A stretch of 64,000 nt of DNA from Gigaspora margarita. Taxonomy: Eukaryota; Glomeromycota; Glomeromycetes; Diversisporales; Gigasporaceae. The position numbers and the translations under genes were made by a program. The stretch spans positions 95,274 through 159,273 of the forward strand of contig WTPW01000624.1 in NCBI GenBank assembly GCA_009809945.1, written 5' to 3'. The notes below the pieces were generated by a model. It ran no database searches, had not been told where the DNA came from, and saw nothing but the letters and a program-made list of their open reading frames with translations. Numbering within the stretch: the first letter of the stretch is position 1; every line of letters starts with the position of its first letter. Of this stretch, positions 11,701 through 23,450 are shown one piece after another.

Positions 11701-11985
11701 AATAATATATAATAAAAATATAATATTGAATAAAAATGTATATTTAATTTAAAATAAATTTAAAATATAATGTATAATAATAAGGCCATGCAAACAAATA
11801 TAATTGTTTCTCGTAACCTGGCCAGGTGCCTTTTTTAAAAAAATTAAATTTTATTTTATATATATAAATAATTTCCAAATTTCCAATTACTCCAGTATTA
11901 TAACACAGAAGTAGTGCTTGAATCAGGTTATCTAACAGGTAAATATTCTGTATCACATTTGTTAATTCAAATTTGTAAAAGCTAG

Positions 11986-12704
11986 TATGATAAATTATTT
12001 TTATTTATTTACAATAAGGTTACCTAAATGTGGCTTGGTGGCTTAGAATTAGAGAGTCACAAATATGCGACTACTGGTATGAATACACTACTACTGTCAC
12101 GAATATGCAACTACTCCAAGCCCGCAAATATTTCACCACTTGCGCACACGTAAACTCTGTCACAAATTCGTTACAATCATCATGGAAAAGTTACAAATTC
12201 TATGAATACATGACAGCTCCTAAAATGTATTTAAGACTTTCAATATTCAATAAAGTATAACTACTGTAAGTTCAATATCCACTTTTGAAAATGAATACAT
12301 AATAAATAAACCCTTATCTTTTGAATTTGACTTTAACCTTAATAAAGCTTGCAAGACTCAATTTGACGAATTGACTTGTAACTTCGTATTGGCTTATTAT
12401 AACTTGAATTCTGTGTGATGAGTTTTTTTAATTCTTTTTAAATCGTTCACGTGATTCAGATCTCATTTGACGAAATTACCCTGATTTTATCTGATTATTA
12501 ACCCATACCTCATTACCAATATCACACATTATTAGTATTACCCACCATCCCATATCATAGTATCGTTTTGCTTCATTAATTCTTCACTATTATATAAACA
12601 AACTCTTTTATTATTGCTTTATTCCATAATACTGTAATCGGTTGGAGTTTAAATTGGCACTATTGTCTATATTGTTTTATCGCTCTCCCAATTCAACCGT
12701 TATA
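11986..12704 (-). mobile_element. LTR-like element, copy 1
   Basis: Flanked by direct CTAG (11982-11985 and 12705-12708). Read on the minus strand it starts TATAACGGTTGAATTGGGAG, matching the 5' ends of the copies at 18821, 44901 and 55293. The inner stretch (12360-12430) matches the same part of the copy at 55293. It is 719 bp and non-coding. The simplest reading is a solo LTR, since the family ends look like TGT...ACA. A small TIR transposon is possible. Confidence 0.6.
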
Positions 12705-13154
12705 CTAGCTATTTATCTGGATTATATCTGGATTTACTAAGAACTAAAATATGATATAATGATAATGGTGGGTATTGAGATGATTAGCAAATAATATTCA
12801 CAAATTATGCTCATAAACACTAATCCATAAATACCCATATTTATAATTACCCTAATTCCTCCAAATCATTTTGTTCGCCTTGGTCCAGTGGGTAAGTATG
12901 AACTAAATTAAGGCAAATGACATGTACATAAGAATTTATAAGCATAATTTGCATTTTTAATTCCATTGATTAATAAATCACCTTTATACTCATCCATTAA
13001 ATTAAGGCGAATAAAATGATTTGAAGGGTATTAAGCAGTAGTAAATAGACATTTATAGGTAAGTATTTATGAACATGATTTGATTTGTGAAATATTCATA
13101 GAGTATAAAGATGATCATGTTTATAAATCATGGACAAATACTTAACTAAAAATA

Positions 13155-13338
13155 CAGGTGACCCTCGTTAATACCAACCTATTTGAACCTGTTAAAAATT
13201 ATGTTGATAGTGATATTAACGAAAATACATATTAAAGTTGATATATATGAAGGAGTTTTGATATATAAAAATTTGTAAAAATTTGATTTGTGGCTTAGGT
13301 TGATATTAACGTAGGTTGATATTAACAGGGGTCACCTG
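13155..13338. mobile_element. Tc1/pogo-like MITE, 184 bp
   Basis: TIRs begin CAGGTGACC on the left and CAGGTGACCCC on the complement of the right, continuing into GTTAATA.CAACCTA. Flanked by TA on both sides. It is inserted in the tandem array. Confidence 0.75.
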
Positions 13339-14309
13339 TACTTATTTACCATTATCTAATACCTTGGGTGAGTATAAAGAATTTATTAATAAACAGAATT
13401 AAAAACATATTCACAAAACATGTTAACAAATACTTATTCACAAATACATACCAAATCATTTCATTTACCTTAATTTGGTAGGGTATAAAGATTATACGTG
13501 AAGATCTATTAATTAATGGATTAAAACTGCAAATCATGTTCATAAATCATGTTTATAAATAATTATTTACCATTACCTAATATTCTTCAAATCATTTCAT
13601 TCACCTTAATTTGTGGGTAAGTATAAAGATTATTTAATAACCGATGGATTAAAACTACAAATCATGTTCAAATAATGCACATAAATACTTATCCTAAATA
13701 CTTATTTGGCATTATCTAATACCCTTAAAATCATTTGTTCATTTTAATTTAGTGGGTAAGTATAAGATTATTTATTAATTGATAGAATCAAAAACTGCAA
13801 ATTATATTCACAAAAATACTTACCAAAAATGCTTATTTATCATTAACTAATACTCTTCAAAATTACTTCATTCACTTTAATTTAGTAGGTATGATTATTA
13901 ATCGATATAATTAAAAACTGCAAATTATGTTCACGAAATCATACACAAATACTTATCCATAAATATTTACTACTCTTCAAATNATTTCATTCGCCTTGAT
14001 TTAGTGGGTAAGTATAAAGGTAATTTATTATTCGATGGATTAAAAACTGCTTATTTACTATTGACTAATACCCTTCAAATCGTTTCAAATTGATAAAATT
14101 AAAAGCAAATCATATTAGCAAATCATACTCAAACACTTATCTATAAATAGTTATTTAATTCATTCAAATCGTTTTATTCACCTTAATTAAGCAGATAAGT
14201 ATAAAGGGATTTATTAATCAATAGAGTTAAAAACTGCAAATCATGTTCATTCAAATACTTATCCATAAATACCCTTTAAATCATTTCATTTGCCTTAATT
14301 TAGTAGATT

Positions 14310-14760
14310 AATCAGTGGTATTGTTTTGTCTCTCATTTTTGGGGCTATGAAGAATACATATGGGGCAACCTATGCAGTTGTTTTTAGAATTCTGCAATAT
14401 GCAATTTCTTTTTTTCTTTTGATATTATGACTCATTCTGACAGGCCATTTATTTTTATGTGACTGTTGTCTAGGGCCACGTTTAACATTTTTTAGCATAC
14501 NGATCTCACCATCTCTTATTTATGATCGCTATCCTAGCAGGTCATACAAATAATGCATCATTTTAACGTGAGTAGGATGGGAGGGATCGATATAACCAGA
14601 ACGAAGCGGGTTTGCAGAAAAGACAAGGTTCCATTATTTTNCACTTACTACTATACTATAATCTATCAATTAATCGATCAAGTATGTAATCTAACTGGGT
14701 TTGTTAATCTATTGGATGGCACATGAATTGAGACAAAAGCTGCAAATCACTTAAATATTT
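14310..14760. other. Unassigned stretch inside the tandem array
   Basis: A more mixed-composition block lacking the array motif. It includes undetermined bases at 14501 and 14641. I recognise no gene in it. Confidence 0.3.
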
Positions 14761-14860
14761 ATTTGAGAATACTTACTACCTAATATTTTCAAATAGTTTT
14801 ATTCGCCTTAATTTAGTAGGTAATTATTAAGATAATTTATTAATAAAAAAATTTTAATAA

Positions 14861-15412
14861 GGTATTTGAATAATGGCTACGTATTTGCATTTNCTTTTTA
14901 TCTGAGCTAAGGTTTTTTCAACTGCACTTAGTTGAATGAAAACTTTAACTCAATTATTTAATATTTTAGCTTCTGTATTACTAGTAATGCAAAATTAATT
15001 ACCAATGCTATATTAAATAAATTGTAACTAATCTTTGGGATAATACTAGATTCATATAATCCTGATCCAAACATTATGCAAAATTTTTATTTTGGGTTTG
15101 CACGATGTTGTGTATTTAGCTATACAGTTCAATATATAAAATATATATTTAAAAATTTTATATAACATTTTTTTATACTTATACAATAACAACTGGTCCC
15201 AGGTGTCTTTTAACCTTAATATGTTATGAGAAACAATTAATTTTATTTGCATGGCCTAAATAAAAAAATATAAAATTTTATATTGAATTGCTAAAACATG
15301 CGAAACTATTTGAAAATGTTGCAAAACTATGATTATGTGAATATGTATATCGTTTATTGTGATAATATGTAAAATATTACCTCCTGTGATCCCAGAAAGG
15401 GATAATTAGGTA
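14861..15412. other. Intergenic, no gene seen
   Basis: AT-rich with one undetermined base at 14893. Frames are short and unconvincing, including the 66-codon minus-strand one at 15052-15252. Confidence 0.35.
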
Positions 15413-15685
15413 CAGGGTTGCATTGTTTTTATTTGCCCTATTTCGCAATATTTCGCAATATATTTCAAAATATTTCGAAATTTATTTCGAAATATTTCAA
15501 AAGAAATGCATGCTGAAATCTTTCGAAAGATTGCGATTCTTTCGAAAGATTTCACGTCAATCGCAATTCTTTCGAAAGATTTCAGTATGCAATTTCTTAC
15601 AAAAGATTTCGTATATTTATTTTGCTGATGTACAGTACATCGGGAAAATAAATAAGGCGCAGATCTGCACAAATCTGCGACCCTG
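15413..15685. mobile_element. hAT-like short element, uncertain flanks
   Basis: The left end reads CAGGGTTGCA and the complement of the right end CAGGGTCGCAGA, the CAGGGTTG-type terminus seen in many hAT elements. The interior is built of repeated TTTCGAAAGATTTC and ATATTTCGAAAT words. No 8-bp target duplication is visible, perhaps because another element abuts it on the right. Confidence 0.45.
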
Positions 15686-16013
15686 GAAAATTTTAACAAA
15701 TTTTGAAATAATTTGTGATCCAGTGGTCCAAACTTAACGAGTTTGGTACCATTCGATTCGTCTCGATGAGCCGGATCGAATGGTACCAAAATCGTCGAAT
15801 TCCAATCACTATCACACGAGAAAATCCCACCTAAGTGAATTTTAGAAACATCGAACGATCTTGCCAACCAGAGGTCCAAATTTAATGATTTTGGTACCAT
15901 TCGATTCCTCTCGATGAGATGGTTCGAACGGTATCAAAAACGTCAAAATTGGATCACTGGTCAACAAGTTATTCGTAAAAAACGATTCGCGGCGCATTTC
16001 TGCGCAGTTCTGC
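15686..16013. repeat. Dyad repeats of the GATCCAGTGGTC type
   Basis: Two successive inverted modules each carry TTGGTACCATTCGATTC around a centre CTCGATGAG, bounded by GATCCAGTGGTC-type words (15718 and 15876) and ending in GGATCACTGG (15951). Similar modules occur at 55998-56290 and, more diverged, in the element at 33412. The array runs into the assembly gap. Confidence 0.55.
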
Positions 16014-16543
16014 NNNNNNNNNNNNNNNNNNNNNNNNNNNNNNNNNNNNNNNNNNNNNNNNNNNNNNNNNNNNNNNNNNNNNNNNNNNNNNNNNNNNNNN
16101 NNNNNNNNNNNNNNNNNNNNNNNNNNNNNNNNNNNNNNNNNNNNNNNNNNNNNNNNNNNNNNNNNNNNNNNNNNNNNNNNNNNNNNNNNNNNNNNNNNNN
16201 NNNNNNNNNNNNNNNNNNNNNNNNNNNNNNNNNNNNNNNNNNNNNNNNNNNNNNNNNNNNNNNNNNNNNNNNNNNNNNNNNNNNNNNNNNNNNNNNNNNN
16301 NNNNNNNNNNNNNNNNNNNNNNNNNNNNNNNNNNNNNNNNNNNNNNNNNNNNNNNNNNNNNNNNNNNNNNNNNNNNNNNNNNNNNNNNNNNNNNNNNNNN
16401 NNNNNNNNNNNNNNNNNNNNNNNNNNNNNNNNNNNNNNNNNNNNNNNNNNNNNNNNNNNNNNNNNNNNNNNNNNNNNNNNNNNNNNNNNNNNNNNNNNNN
16501 NNNNNNNNNNNNNNNNNNNNNNNNNNNNNNNNNNNNNNNNNNN
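16014..16543. other. Assembly gap (530 Ns)
   Basis: Undetermined bases. The sequence on the left is repeat, so the gap is probably a collapsed or unspanned repeat. Any reading frame drawn across it is meaningless. Confidence 0.95.
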
Positions 16544-17535
16544 ATGAAATAGATTGATCGCTTCTTCTCTTTTTAAACCAGTAGTGATTTATATATTGGA
16601 ACTATTATTCTATAAATATTGAATTATCTTTAAATTTTAAGACTTAATGCAGTAAAGAAACTAACCTTGCTTTCTATTGTATATTTTATCTGAATATTGC
16701 AATCTATTAAAAAATAAAAAAATTAAAAAAAAACTAAGGTCCTATAGTAGGTATTAAATTCAAATTTATTACCAATTATACTGACCTTCACTTTTTTAGT
16801 TCTTTTTTTTTAAATAAACAATTAGCTGTCAAACTTTATTAATATTATTCTTGTCTAGCACATATAAGTTTTGTATTGTAAAGAGTTATCAATTAGAAAA
16901 TAAATTGGCTTTATTTAATTTGATTATGCTTATAATTAATATAAACTTTTATTAAATTCAAATATTACATTTTAGAAAGGTAACTATTGCGCATAAATTG
17001 TTATCTTCCTGATATATATAATCAAAAAATTTTTAGTTGATCAAATATATATTCATTTGATCGATTGGTACTATCAATCATTGATTGACCTATTGTTGCT
17101 CGAGCCCCTTAATTAGTGCTTGATTATTGAACTAAATTGATCAATGATCGAGCATAACATAATTGAGTCAATACACTAGTTAATCCCATGATGTACAAAA
17201 CTCCCAAGAAAATTTTTAAATATCTCAATTTTTTATTATGCAAATCAATTTCCATTTGTAATTGAAAAATGTAGCCCATGTCGAAATTTATCTGAATATA
17301 ACAAAAACTTGATTTTCATGTTTGGGCAGTATTGGCCCTTTCTATTGCAAAGGCCCCAAATTACTAAGATACAATAATAAAAGTTGTTATCCTTTATATA
17401 AATATAATTGGATTAAGAACTATAAATTTAAACCTGATATTTATAGAATTCACTAATAATTAGTAAATAATTTTTTTTTGACTAAAAATGTTTCTAAATA
17501 TGTCTATTTTTAGTTTATAAGTAACTTAATTCTTT
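16544..17535. other. Intergenic, with one dispersed repeat
   Basis: No gene seen. 17365-17530 matches, inverted, 8690-8870 next to the LINE relic (shared words AGATACAATAATAAAA, TTAAGAACTATAAAT, AATTAGTAAATAATTTTTTT), so a dispersed repeat is present in both places. Confidence 0.45.
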
Positions 17536-17569
17536 TTTTGTCCACTATAACAATAATTTTAAGGTTCCA

Positions 17570-18405
17570 ATCTTGCAATGCAACAACAGATTCCAGAACA
17601 TATACTCCAACTGACTCCTCGAGTTAACCAAAACGTGGCCATCAAATTACACATCTTGGCAGATTTATCTAAAACAAAATTCACTTCAGTCTTATAGTAT
17701 ATCGCAAAATGTGGCAGTACAAAAAAATGTCCCTAAATAATATCGGTCAACACAACCACAGCATGAAATGCCTAACTTTTCTCAGATATGGCAAGAGAAA
17801 GAAATGATTGAACAAAATATGCATAGTAACAAAAGTGTTTGCAAAACACAAAACACATCAAATCAACAACTTGTAACAGATTCAAATACCCCAACAAATA
17901 TAGACTAATCCAAACATGGTACCACCACCACAAACTCCGAATATATTGCATGCTAAAATTCCATGACAAATGAACAATAGTTTAGCGATGCAATTCTTGA
18001 ATCAACAGCAGAAAATGGAAAAACAGTTGCATCCTGCGCAACAACAAATGTCATATCAAACAAGGCAGCCTGTATTAATATATTCGCAAGATGTAAATAG
18101 AAAATCAAACCAACAAATGTTAATGTCTTGTAATATGGCTAGACAAATTATACCTCAGAAATGCCTCAACAGATCCCTCAAAATATGCTGCAATGACTTT
18201 GGCAAACAACTCCGAGTCAAACGAATAATCAATTTATATCATATGGACCAACCCAGAAACTTGATTGAAAACAACCACCAAATGTTGTAATGTATAATCC
18301 ATGGAATAATTAGCAGCAGATATCAGGTCAATTGATAATCAAATGAGATCAAAAATACAAATAAATCCACAGATGGATGGTATTAATGTAAAATACGAAT
18401 GTAGA
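17570..18405 (+). pseudogene. Glutamine-rich gene relic, copy B
   Basis: Homologous to the complement of 4800-5690. It opens with ATGCAACAACAGATTCCAG (17578), and one 106-codon piece (17970-18290) is Gln/Asn/Met-rich with segments such as FLNQQQKMEKQ and AQQQMSYQTRQP. Stops and frameshifts break the rest. It is convergent with Sel1-kinase B. Composition suggests a low-complexity regulatory-type protein, but no domain can be named. Confidence 0.55.
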
Positions 18406-18820
18406 TGTATAAATTATTGAAAGTTTATATATTAAATAAGTTCACTTGTTTTATACATTCTAATATTTTAATATGTGAATATTATTTCACATATTATTTT
18501 AAGCGTTCAAAAAAAAAAAACACTATCTGTGGAATTTTAATTTTTAAATTGACAATAAACATTAAATTTTTTCTTTAATAATAATAAAAGTGGTTTCTCC
18601 TTTTAAAAGACCGTTTTCCTTCATTCAGAGATTATCTACTACGCATCTTTATTATAAACAATACAATGTGTTGCTATAGCATTCGTTAAAGTAGATTTAC
18701 CAGTTCTAACTGTACTGGTTAAATAATAATTTTAGGATAATGGTTAATAATAGCAAATTTACTAAATAAATCTCGGTTTATAAATTCAATATTAATTGCT
18801 TGATCAAACCTTAAATCTAT

Positions 18821-19376
18821 TGTAACGGTTAAATGGGAGAGTGGAACGAAATAAAGTCAATTGGGCCAATCCAGCTCTAACCGTATACGGAGAATTCGAG
18901 TCATAATAAACCGAAGCGAAGTTACAAGTCAATTCAATCCGTCGAATTGAGTCTCGCAGGATTCATTAAAGTTAAGGTCGAATTCAAAGGAAAAACTCAG
19001 ATAAGTACATGAAACTTTTTTATTTATATTTTTAAGAGTACGTGAAATTCTTCTCTGACTTTATTCAATTTCAAGTGTTTTTTATACATTTAGAATTTCT
19101 AGTGCGTTACGCCGAAAACTAGCGCTACGCTAAAATTTAAGCGTTACGTCGAAAAATCAGCGTGTCATTAGAAATTTAGCGTTACGCTGAAAAACTAGCG
19201 TTACGCTGAAAAACTAGCGTTACGCGGAAAATCTAGCGTTACGCGGAAAAACTAGCGTTACGCGACTAACTACGCCACCCAGCCACTATTGACTTCCATT
19301 TTAGTATAAATTATTTATATCGGGGAATAATACAAATAAAGAAATTATTTACAAATTAAATTTTTAATCCGTCACG
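18821..19376. mobile_element. LTR-like element, copy 2
   Basis: Starts TGTAACGGTTAAATGGGAGA. The next 170 nt match the copies at 55293 and 11986 (complement). Compared with loci A and C, which lack it, the extra DNA lies between AAATCTAT and CAATTTTATTT just downstream of the Sel1-kinase stop codon. The left flank CTAT fits the CTNN target pattern, but the right duplication is not recognisable. The interior carries the minisatellite at 19098-19270. Confidence 0.6.
19098..19270. repeat. Minisatellite of AGCGTTACGC units
   Basis: About seven to eight divergent units of roughly 22 nt (CTAGCGTTACGCTGAAAAA type), clearly GC-richer than the surroundings. Comparable but different GC-rich dyads (GAGCGTTTACGC, GAGCGTGTACG) sit at the same end of the copy at 55293, and GCACGTT..GTGC dyads in the copy at 44901. 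Confidence 0.75.
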
Positions 19377-19385
19377 CAATTTTAT

Positions 19386-21838
19386 TTAAAAATTGTCAGA
19401 TAAAATTAGGTTGGATAATCCTTCAGTAATTTCTAACGTTTTTATTAATTTGCTCGTGTACGATTCACTAGAATTTTTTGATTCATTAGAATTTTTTGAT
19501 TTAATCATATTCTGCTTGATCCTATCAGATTCTAAAAATTGTTTCTTTATATCATTATCATCATTTTGATTCATAATATCTAACCAGTAACCGATGTAAT
19601 GATCGATCGTGGTGGCGGTGGGACGTTTGTCAGGATCTTTATCCATGCACCTTTCTGCCAATTTAACATAACAATCAGGAGTTTCAATATCAAGTTCTGG
19701 TCTTTTTCCTTGGTATATCTGCATTGAAAGATCATTAAATGATTCTTCGTTAAAAGCTCTTTTTCCTGTTGATATTTCTGTCATAATAATTCCCAAACCA
19801 TAGATATCTGCAGCCTGTGTAAACTTCCCATACAGCAAAACTTCAGGAGCAACATAAGGTAACACACCTCTGACTTTTCCATCTTTTTCTTTTTCAGACG
19901 ATAAACCAAGATCAGTGATATACGCACTACGTAAATTACGTTGCAAAATATTACCACTATGAAGATCACAATGAACCAATTCATGAGAGTGAATCGATTC
20001 TAAATCAGAAGCGATACAATGTAACAAATTTAACTTATCTATCCATTTCATTTGTGCTACTTTTTGAAGATTTTTGCGCAAAGATCCTTCCCTTGCATAG
20101 CTTAAGATTATCATATAATCTTTTGATTCTTCGTCTCTCGATATTCCATAACATTCCAAGAACGATGGATTTTCGAATCCAATTTCACAGTATTTTTCTA
20201 ACTATTATAATATCGTATTAGCTTTCTTTATTTACTTTTTTTTAAAAAAAGAATTAATAATAATGAATTAAAAAAAAAATTAGTTACCTCATTGATAAAT
20301 TCTTGAATATGTTCGTTTGATCCATGAATCAATTTCACTGCTACATGGGTCCATAAACTTCTAATTTCATCAAACCAGTATGCATAATATACTGTTGAGA
20401 ATCCGCCATTTCCAATCTTTCGTATATTTTTAAGTTTATTATAAAAAACCCAAGTTAATTTATACTTTTCGTTACTTAATAATTTGTTTAATTTATAATC
20501 TATATTTTCAGGTAATAAATCATTCGATTTTATTAAACTCCTTCCCATTCTATACCAATGATTTGCTCGGTGTATATCTCTTGATACTCCGATCCCGTTC
20601 CTATAACAATCACCAACGAATAATCTCCCTAAATTATTACCCATATCTGCCGATTTTTTAAAATATTCAAATACTTTAGTTTCATCTATCTGGACCCCGA
20701 TTTGGTTTAGATAACAAAATCCAACATTGAATGTTCCTTCAGCATTACCCATATCCGCGGCTTTCTTAAAATATTCGAATGCTTTTTTCTCATCTTTTTC
20801 AACACCAGATCCATGCATGTAACAAATACCAATTCTACTTAATCCATTCGCATAACCCATATCAGCAGATTTTTTATAATAAATGAGTGCCTTATGTTCA
20901 TCCTTTTCAACTCCAATTCCTTTATAATAACAATAACCAACATTAAATGTTCCACTCGCATCACCCATATCAGCAGATTTTTGATAATAAATGAATGCCT
21001 TAGGTTCATCCTTTTCAACTCCAATTCCATTTTGATAACAATAACCAACATTATAGATTCCGTTAACGTAACCCATATCAGCAGATTTTTGATAATAAAT
21101 GAATGCCTTATGTTCATCCTTTTCAACTCCAATTCCTTCATCATAATAATAACCAACATTAAATGTTCCACTCGTATCACCCATATTAGCAGATTTTTGA
21201 TAATAAAAGAATGCCTTATATTCATCCTTTTCAACTCCAATTCCTTTTTCATAACAATAACCAACTTCACGTGTTCCACTCGCATTACCCATATCAGCAG
21301 ATTTTTGATAATAAATGAATGCCTTATGTTTATCCTTTTCAACTCCAATTCCTTTTTCATAACAATAACCAACATTTTTTGTTCCACTTGCATTTCCCAT
21401 ATCAGCAGATTTTTGATAATAAATGAATGCCTTATGTTCATCCTTTTCAACTCCAATTCCTTTTTCATAACAATAACCAACTCCACGTGTTCCACTTGCA
21501 TTACCCATATCAGCAGATTTTTGATAATAAATGAATGCCTTATGTTCATCCTTTTCAACTCCAATTCCATGACGATAACATTTACCCACTGCAAATGTTC
21601 CACTCGCATCACCCATATCAGCAGATTTTTGATAATAAATGAATGCCTTATGTTTATCCTTTTCAACTCCAATTCCATGACGATAACAATAACCAACACT
21701 AAATGCTCCACTCACATCACCCATATCAGCAGATTTTTTATAATAAATGAATGCCTTATGTTTATCCTTTTCAACTCCAATTCCTTTTTCGTAATTATAG
21801 CCTAAATTATAAAGTTCAGAAGGGCTCGTCTGGTTCAT
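19386..21838 (-). CDS. Sel1-repeat/TKL-type kinase B (intact copy)
   Basis: The exons are 21838-20288 and 20201-19386, with an 86-nt phase-0 GT-AG intron. The product is 788 aa. Residues about 8-440 are twelve 36-residue Sel1-like repeats, several almost identical (core GIGVEKDEHKAFIYYQKSA), with the last three diverging. The kinase domain runs from about 472 to 710: glycine loop GNGGFSTV, lysine in VAVK (about 502), catalytic aspartate in HCDLHSGN (about 596, so HCD rather than HRD), DLG (about 614) instead of DFG, then APE (about 637), ADIYGLG and a closing arginine in KRP. The key Lys, Asp, Asn and Asp are present, so activity is plausible, though regulation would be of a non-RD type. There is no signal peptide or membrane segment. 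Sel1 solenoids usually bind proteins and this fusion is a common Glomeromycotina arrangement. Substrate and partner are unknown. The tail is Ser/Asn/Lys-rich. Confidence 0.85.
20202..20287 (-). other. Intron of Sel1-kinase gene B
   Basis: GTAACTAATTTTTTTT donor and TTATAATAG acceptor on the minus strand. Same codon boundary as in A and C. Confidence 0.8.
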
Positions 21839-21879
21839 ATTTTTATTTTACTTGATAGAATTTAAATTTGAAAGTATTG

Positions 21880-21910
<31 letters not shown>
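21839..21910 (-). promoter_or_regulatory. Conserved leader of Sel1-kinase gene B
   Basis: On the minus strand a T run followed by an A run is followed by ACTTTCAAATTTAAATTC and AGTAAAATAAAAAT directly before the ATG, as in A and C. This is the best candidate for core promoter or 5' UTR. Confidence 0.45.
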
Positions 21911-23237
21911 CGTTTTTAGTCACAGAATTCATCCATATTAGGTATAGATCTGTACTAATGTGATTTGTAACGAGAATTATTTCTAAAGAAAATATGAATG
22001 CAGAGTTTTTTATCTGTTATGTAACGATGTACGTATACAGTACGTGCATGTATATTCTACCAAAACTGTTCATTGTGTTTTATTTTATATTCTAGATTTT
22101 TTATATTGTGCTGTATTGCGTAGTTGTTATAATAATAGTCATTTTAATTCAATGGCAAGCTAAAATGAAAGTAAACATATCAGATATTACTCCTCATAAT
22201 ATTCTTCTATGTTCTAGATTATAATGCGATTTCTATATTTTTTGGAATGCTCGCTTTATTTATTCTGGCTTTCCTGATTTGTTTTTTCTTTTTTTTTTAT
22301 CAGATTTTTCACCAGAATGATTAACGAAAAATTATGGAACTTTCTAAATACAAACGAGATAGCATGAGTATAACTAATCAATCATGATTAAAAAGCGATG
22401 AAATGTGATGCAAAATGTGAATTTCGTGCTTTAATGTTTATTTCGTTAGAGTGTGACTATGTGACAGTTAGAAGCGAAATTGAGAAGCCGCAAAAAAATA
22501 AATATCTTGACAGCCACGCACTTGATAACCATATATTGTTTAAAATTTATGGACCTAAAAAAAAATTCGACAATACAGTCATAATCAAATGTAATATCAA
22601 AATTTACAAATATAGCGTTCATAATAATACTGTTGTGATAATAATACTTTACAGACATAGACAGGCTAATATTGTAAATTATTAAAGTTTGTATACTGTA
22701 TTTAGAAATCTGAGTATTTACATGATCTCACATAATGTATTTAACGAATTCAAGTGTAAGCATGCAGTATCAATCCTTATCTTTTAAATAAAGATTTTCA
22801 ACTTAAGAAATTTTAATAATTAGTATATATTTTAATTATAAAATTCTTTAATCATGCTGAGATTCGCAACTATTGTATAAATTGTTATCCTTTTTTTTCT
22901 AGTTCGCTAAAAAAATAAAAAAAAAAAAATAAAAAAATTAAATAAATAAACGTACAGTAATTGTACTTGCTTAGTTGAAATGTCAGTTTGAAATCGAGTA
23001 TATCAACAAATTGTAGATTTAATGATGAAGGTATGTTACAAAAATAGTGGTATCATTTTTAGGTAGTCATACGAGGAAAGTAATGAAAAAGCGTTCGAGT
23101 ATTTCCCAAGATTTACTTCAATATTGTAATTTTAAGTTCACTAATGTTATTTTTATGACATTGTATGAAAAAAAAAGAATACTGTAAATGAATCAAACTA
23201 GACCAAAATTTTTTACGTTAAAGAACGTGGTCCATTT

Positions 23238-23450
23238 ATTATAGTTATAGTAGTGAATAACCCAGTTACACACGGGTTCATATTCCGTGCCGAAGGCACG
23301 GGATTTAAATATGAACTCGTGTATGTAACGGGTTATTCAATATACCCATATAATAACTATCTTATTGCACGGTGTCTGACGTAACAATCCCGTGCCAATA
23401 AGTAAATGAAAAAAGCACGGGTTGTCACATAAGACCCGTACAATAAATAG
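23238..23450. mobile_element. Hairpin insertion unique to locus B
   Basis: Locus C has continuous sequence (near 49840-49860) where B carries about 210 extra nt. The insertion contains an almost perfect hairpin (23256-23341) centred on CCGTGCCGAAGGCACGG, with arms reading GAATAACCC...GGGTTATTC, and more CACGGG/CCCGTG words beyond it. No open frame. Confidence 0.6.

Larger units (their letters stand above)
12780..14860. repeat. Satellite-like tandem array, about 125-140 bp period
   Basis: About ten divergent units of a motif containing CTAATACCCTTCAAATCATTT, TTCGCCTTAATTTAGTGGGT, AAGTATAAAG, TTTATTAAT and AAACTGCAAATCATGTTCA. One unit near 12960-13030 is inverted. The array is interrupted by a MITE (13155-13338) and by unrelated sequence (about 14310-14760). 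No coding sequence. Confidence 0.7.

Noticed and set aside
15736..15790. Possible tRNA from clover-like dyads around GGTACCATTCGATTC
   Set aside because: No acceptor stem, no A/B box arrangement. The dyad belongs to a repeat module.
15914..16552. 212-codon frame ending just after the large N gap
   Set aside because: Almost all of it is undetermined bases.
19098..19270. CRISPR-like array
   Set aside because: The repeats are short, adjacent without unique spacers, diverged and lie inside an LTR-like element of a eukaryotic genome. It is a minisatellite.
20839..21711. 290-codon minus-strand frame overlapping the Sel1 array of B in another register
   Set aside because: Another periodicity by-product of the repeat, with monotonous Ile/Leu/Lys composition and no domain.
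20894..21805. 303-codon open frame on the plus strand over Sel1-kinase B
   Set aside because: It exists only because the 108-bp repeat (a multiple of 3) keeps the opposite frame open. The same shadow appears over A and C. The kinase-strand frame has domain motifs and this one has none.
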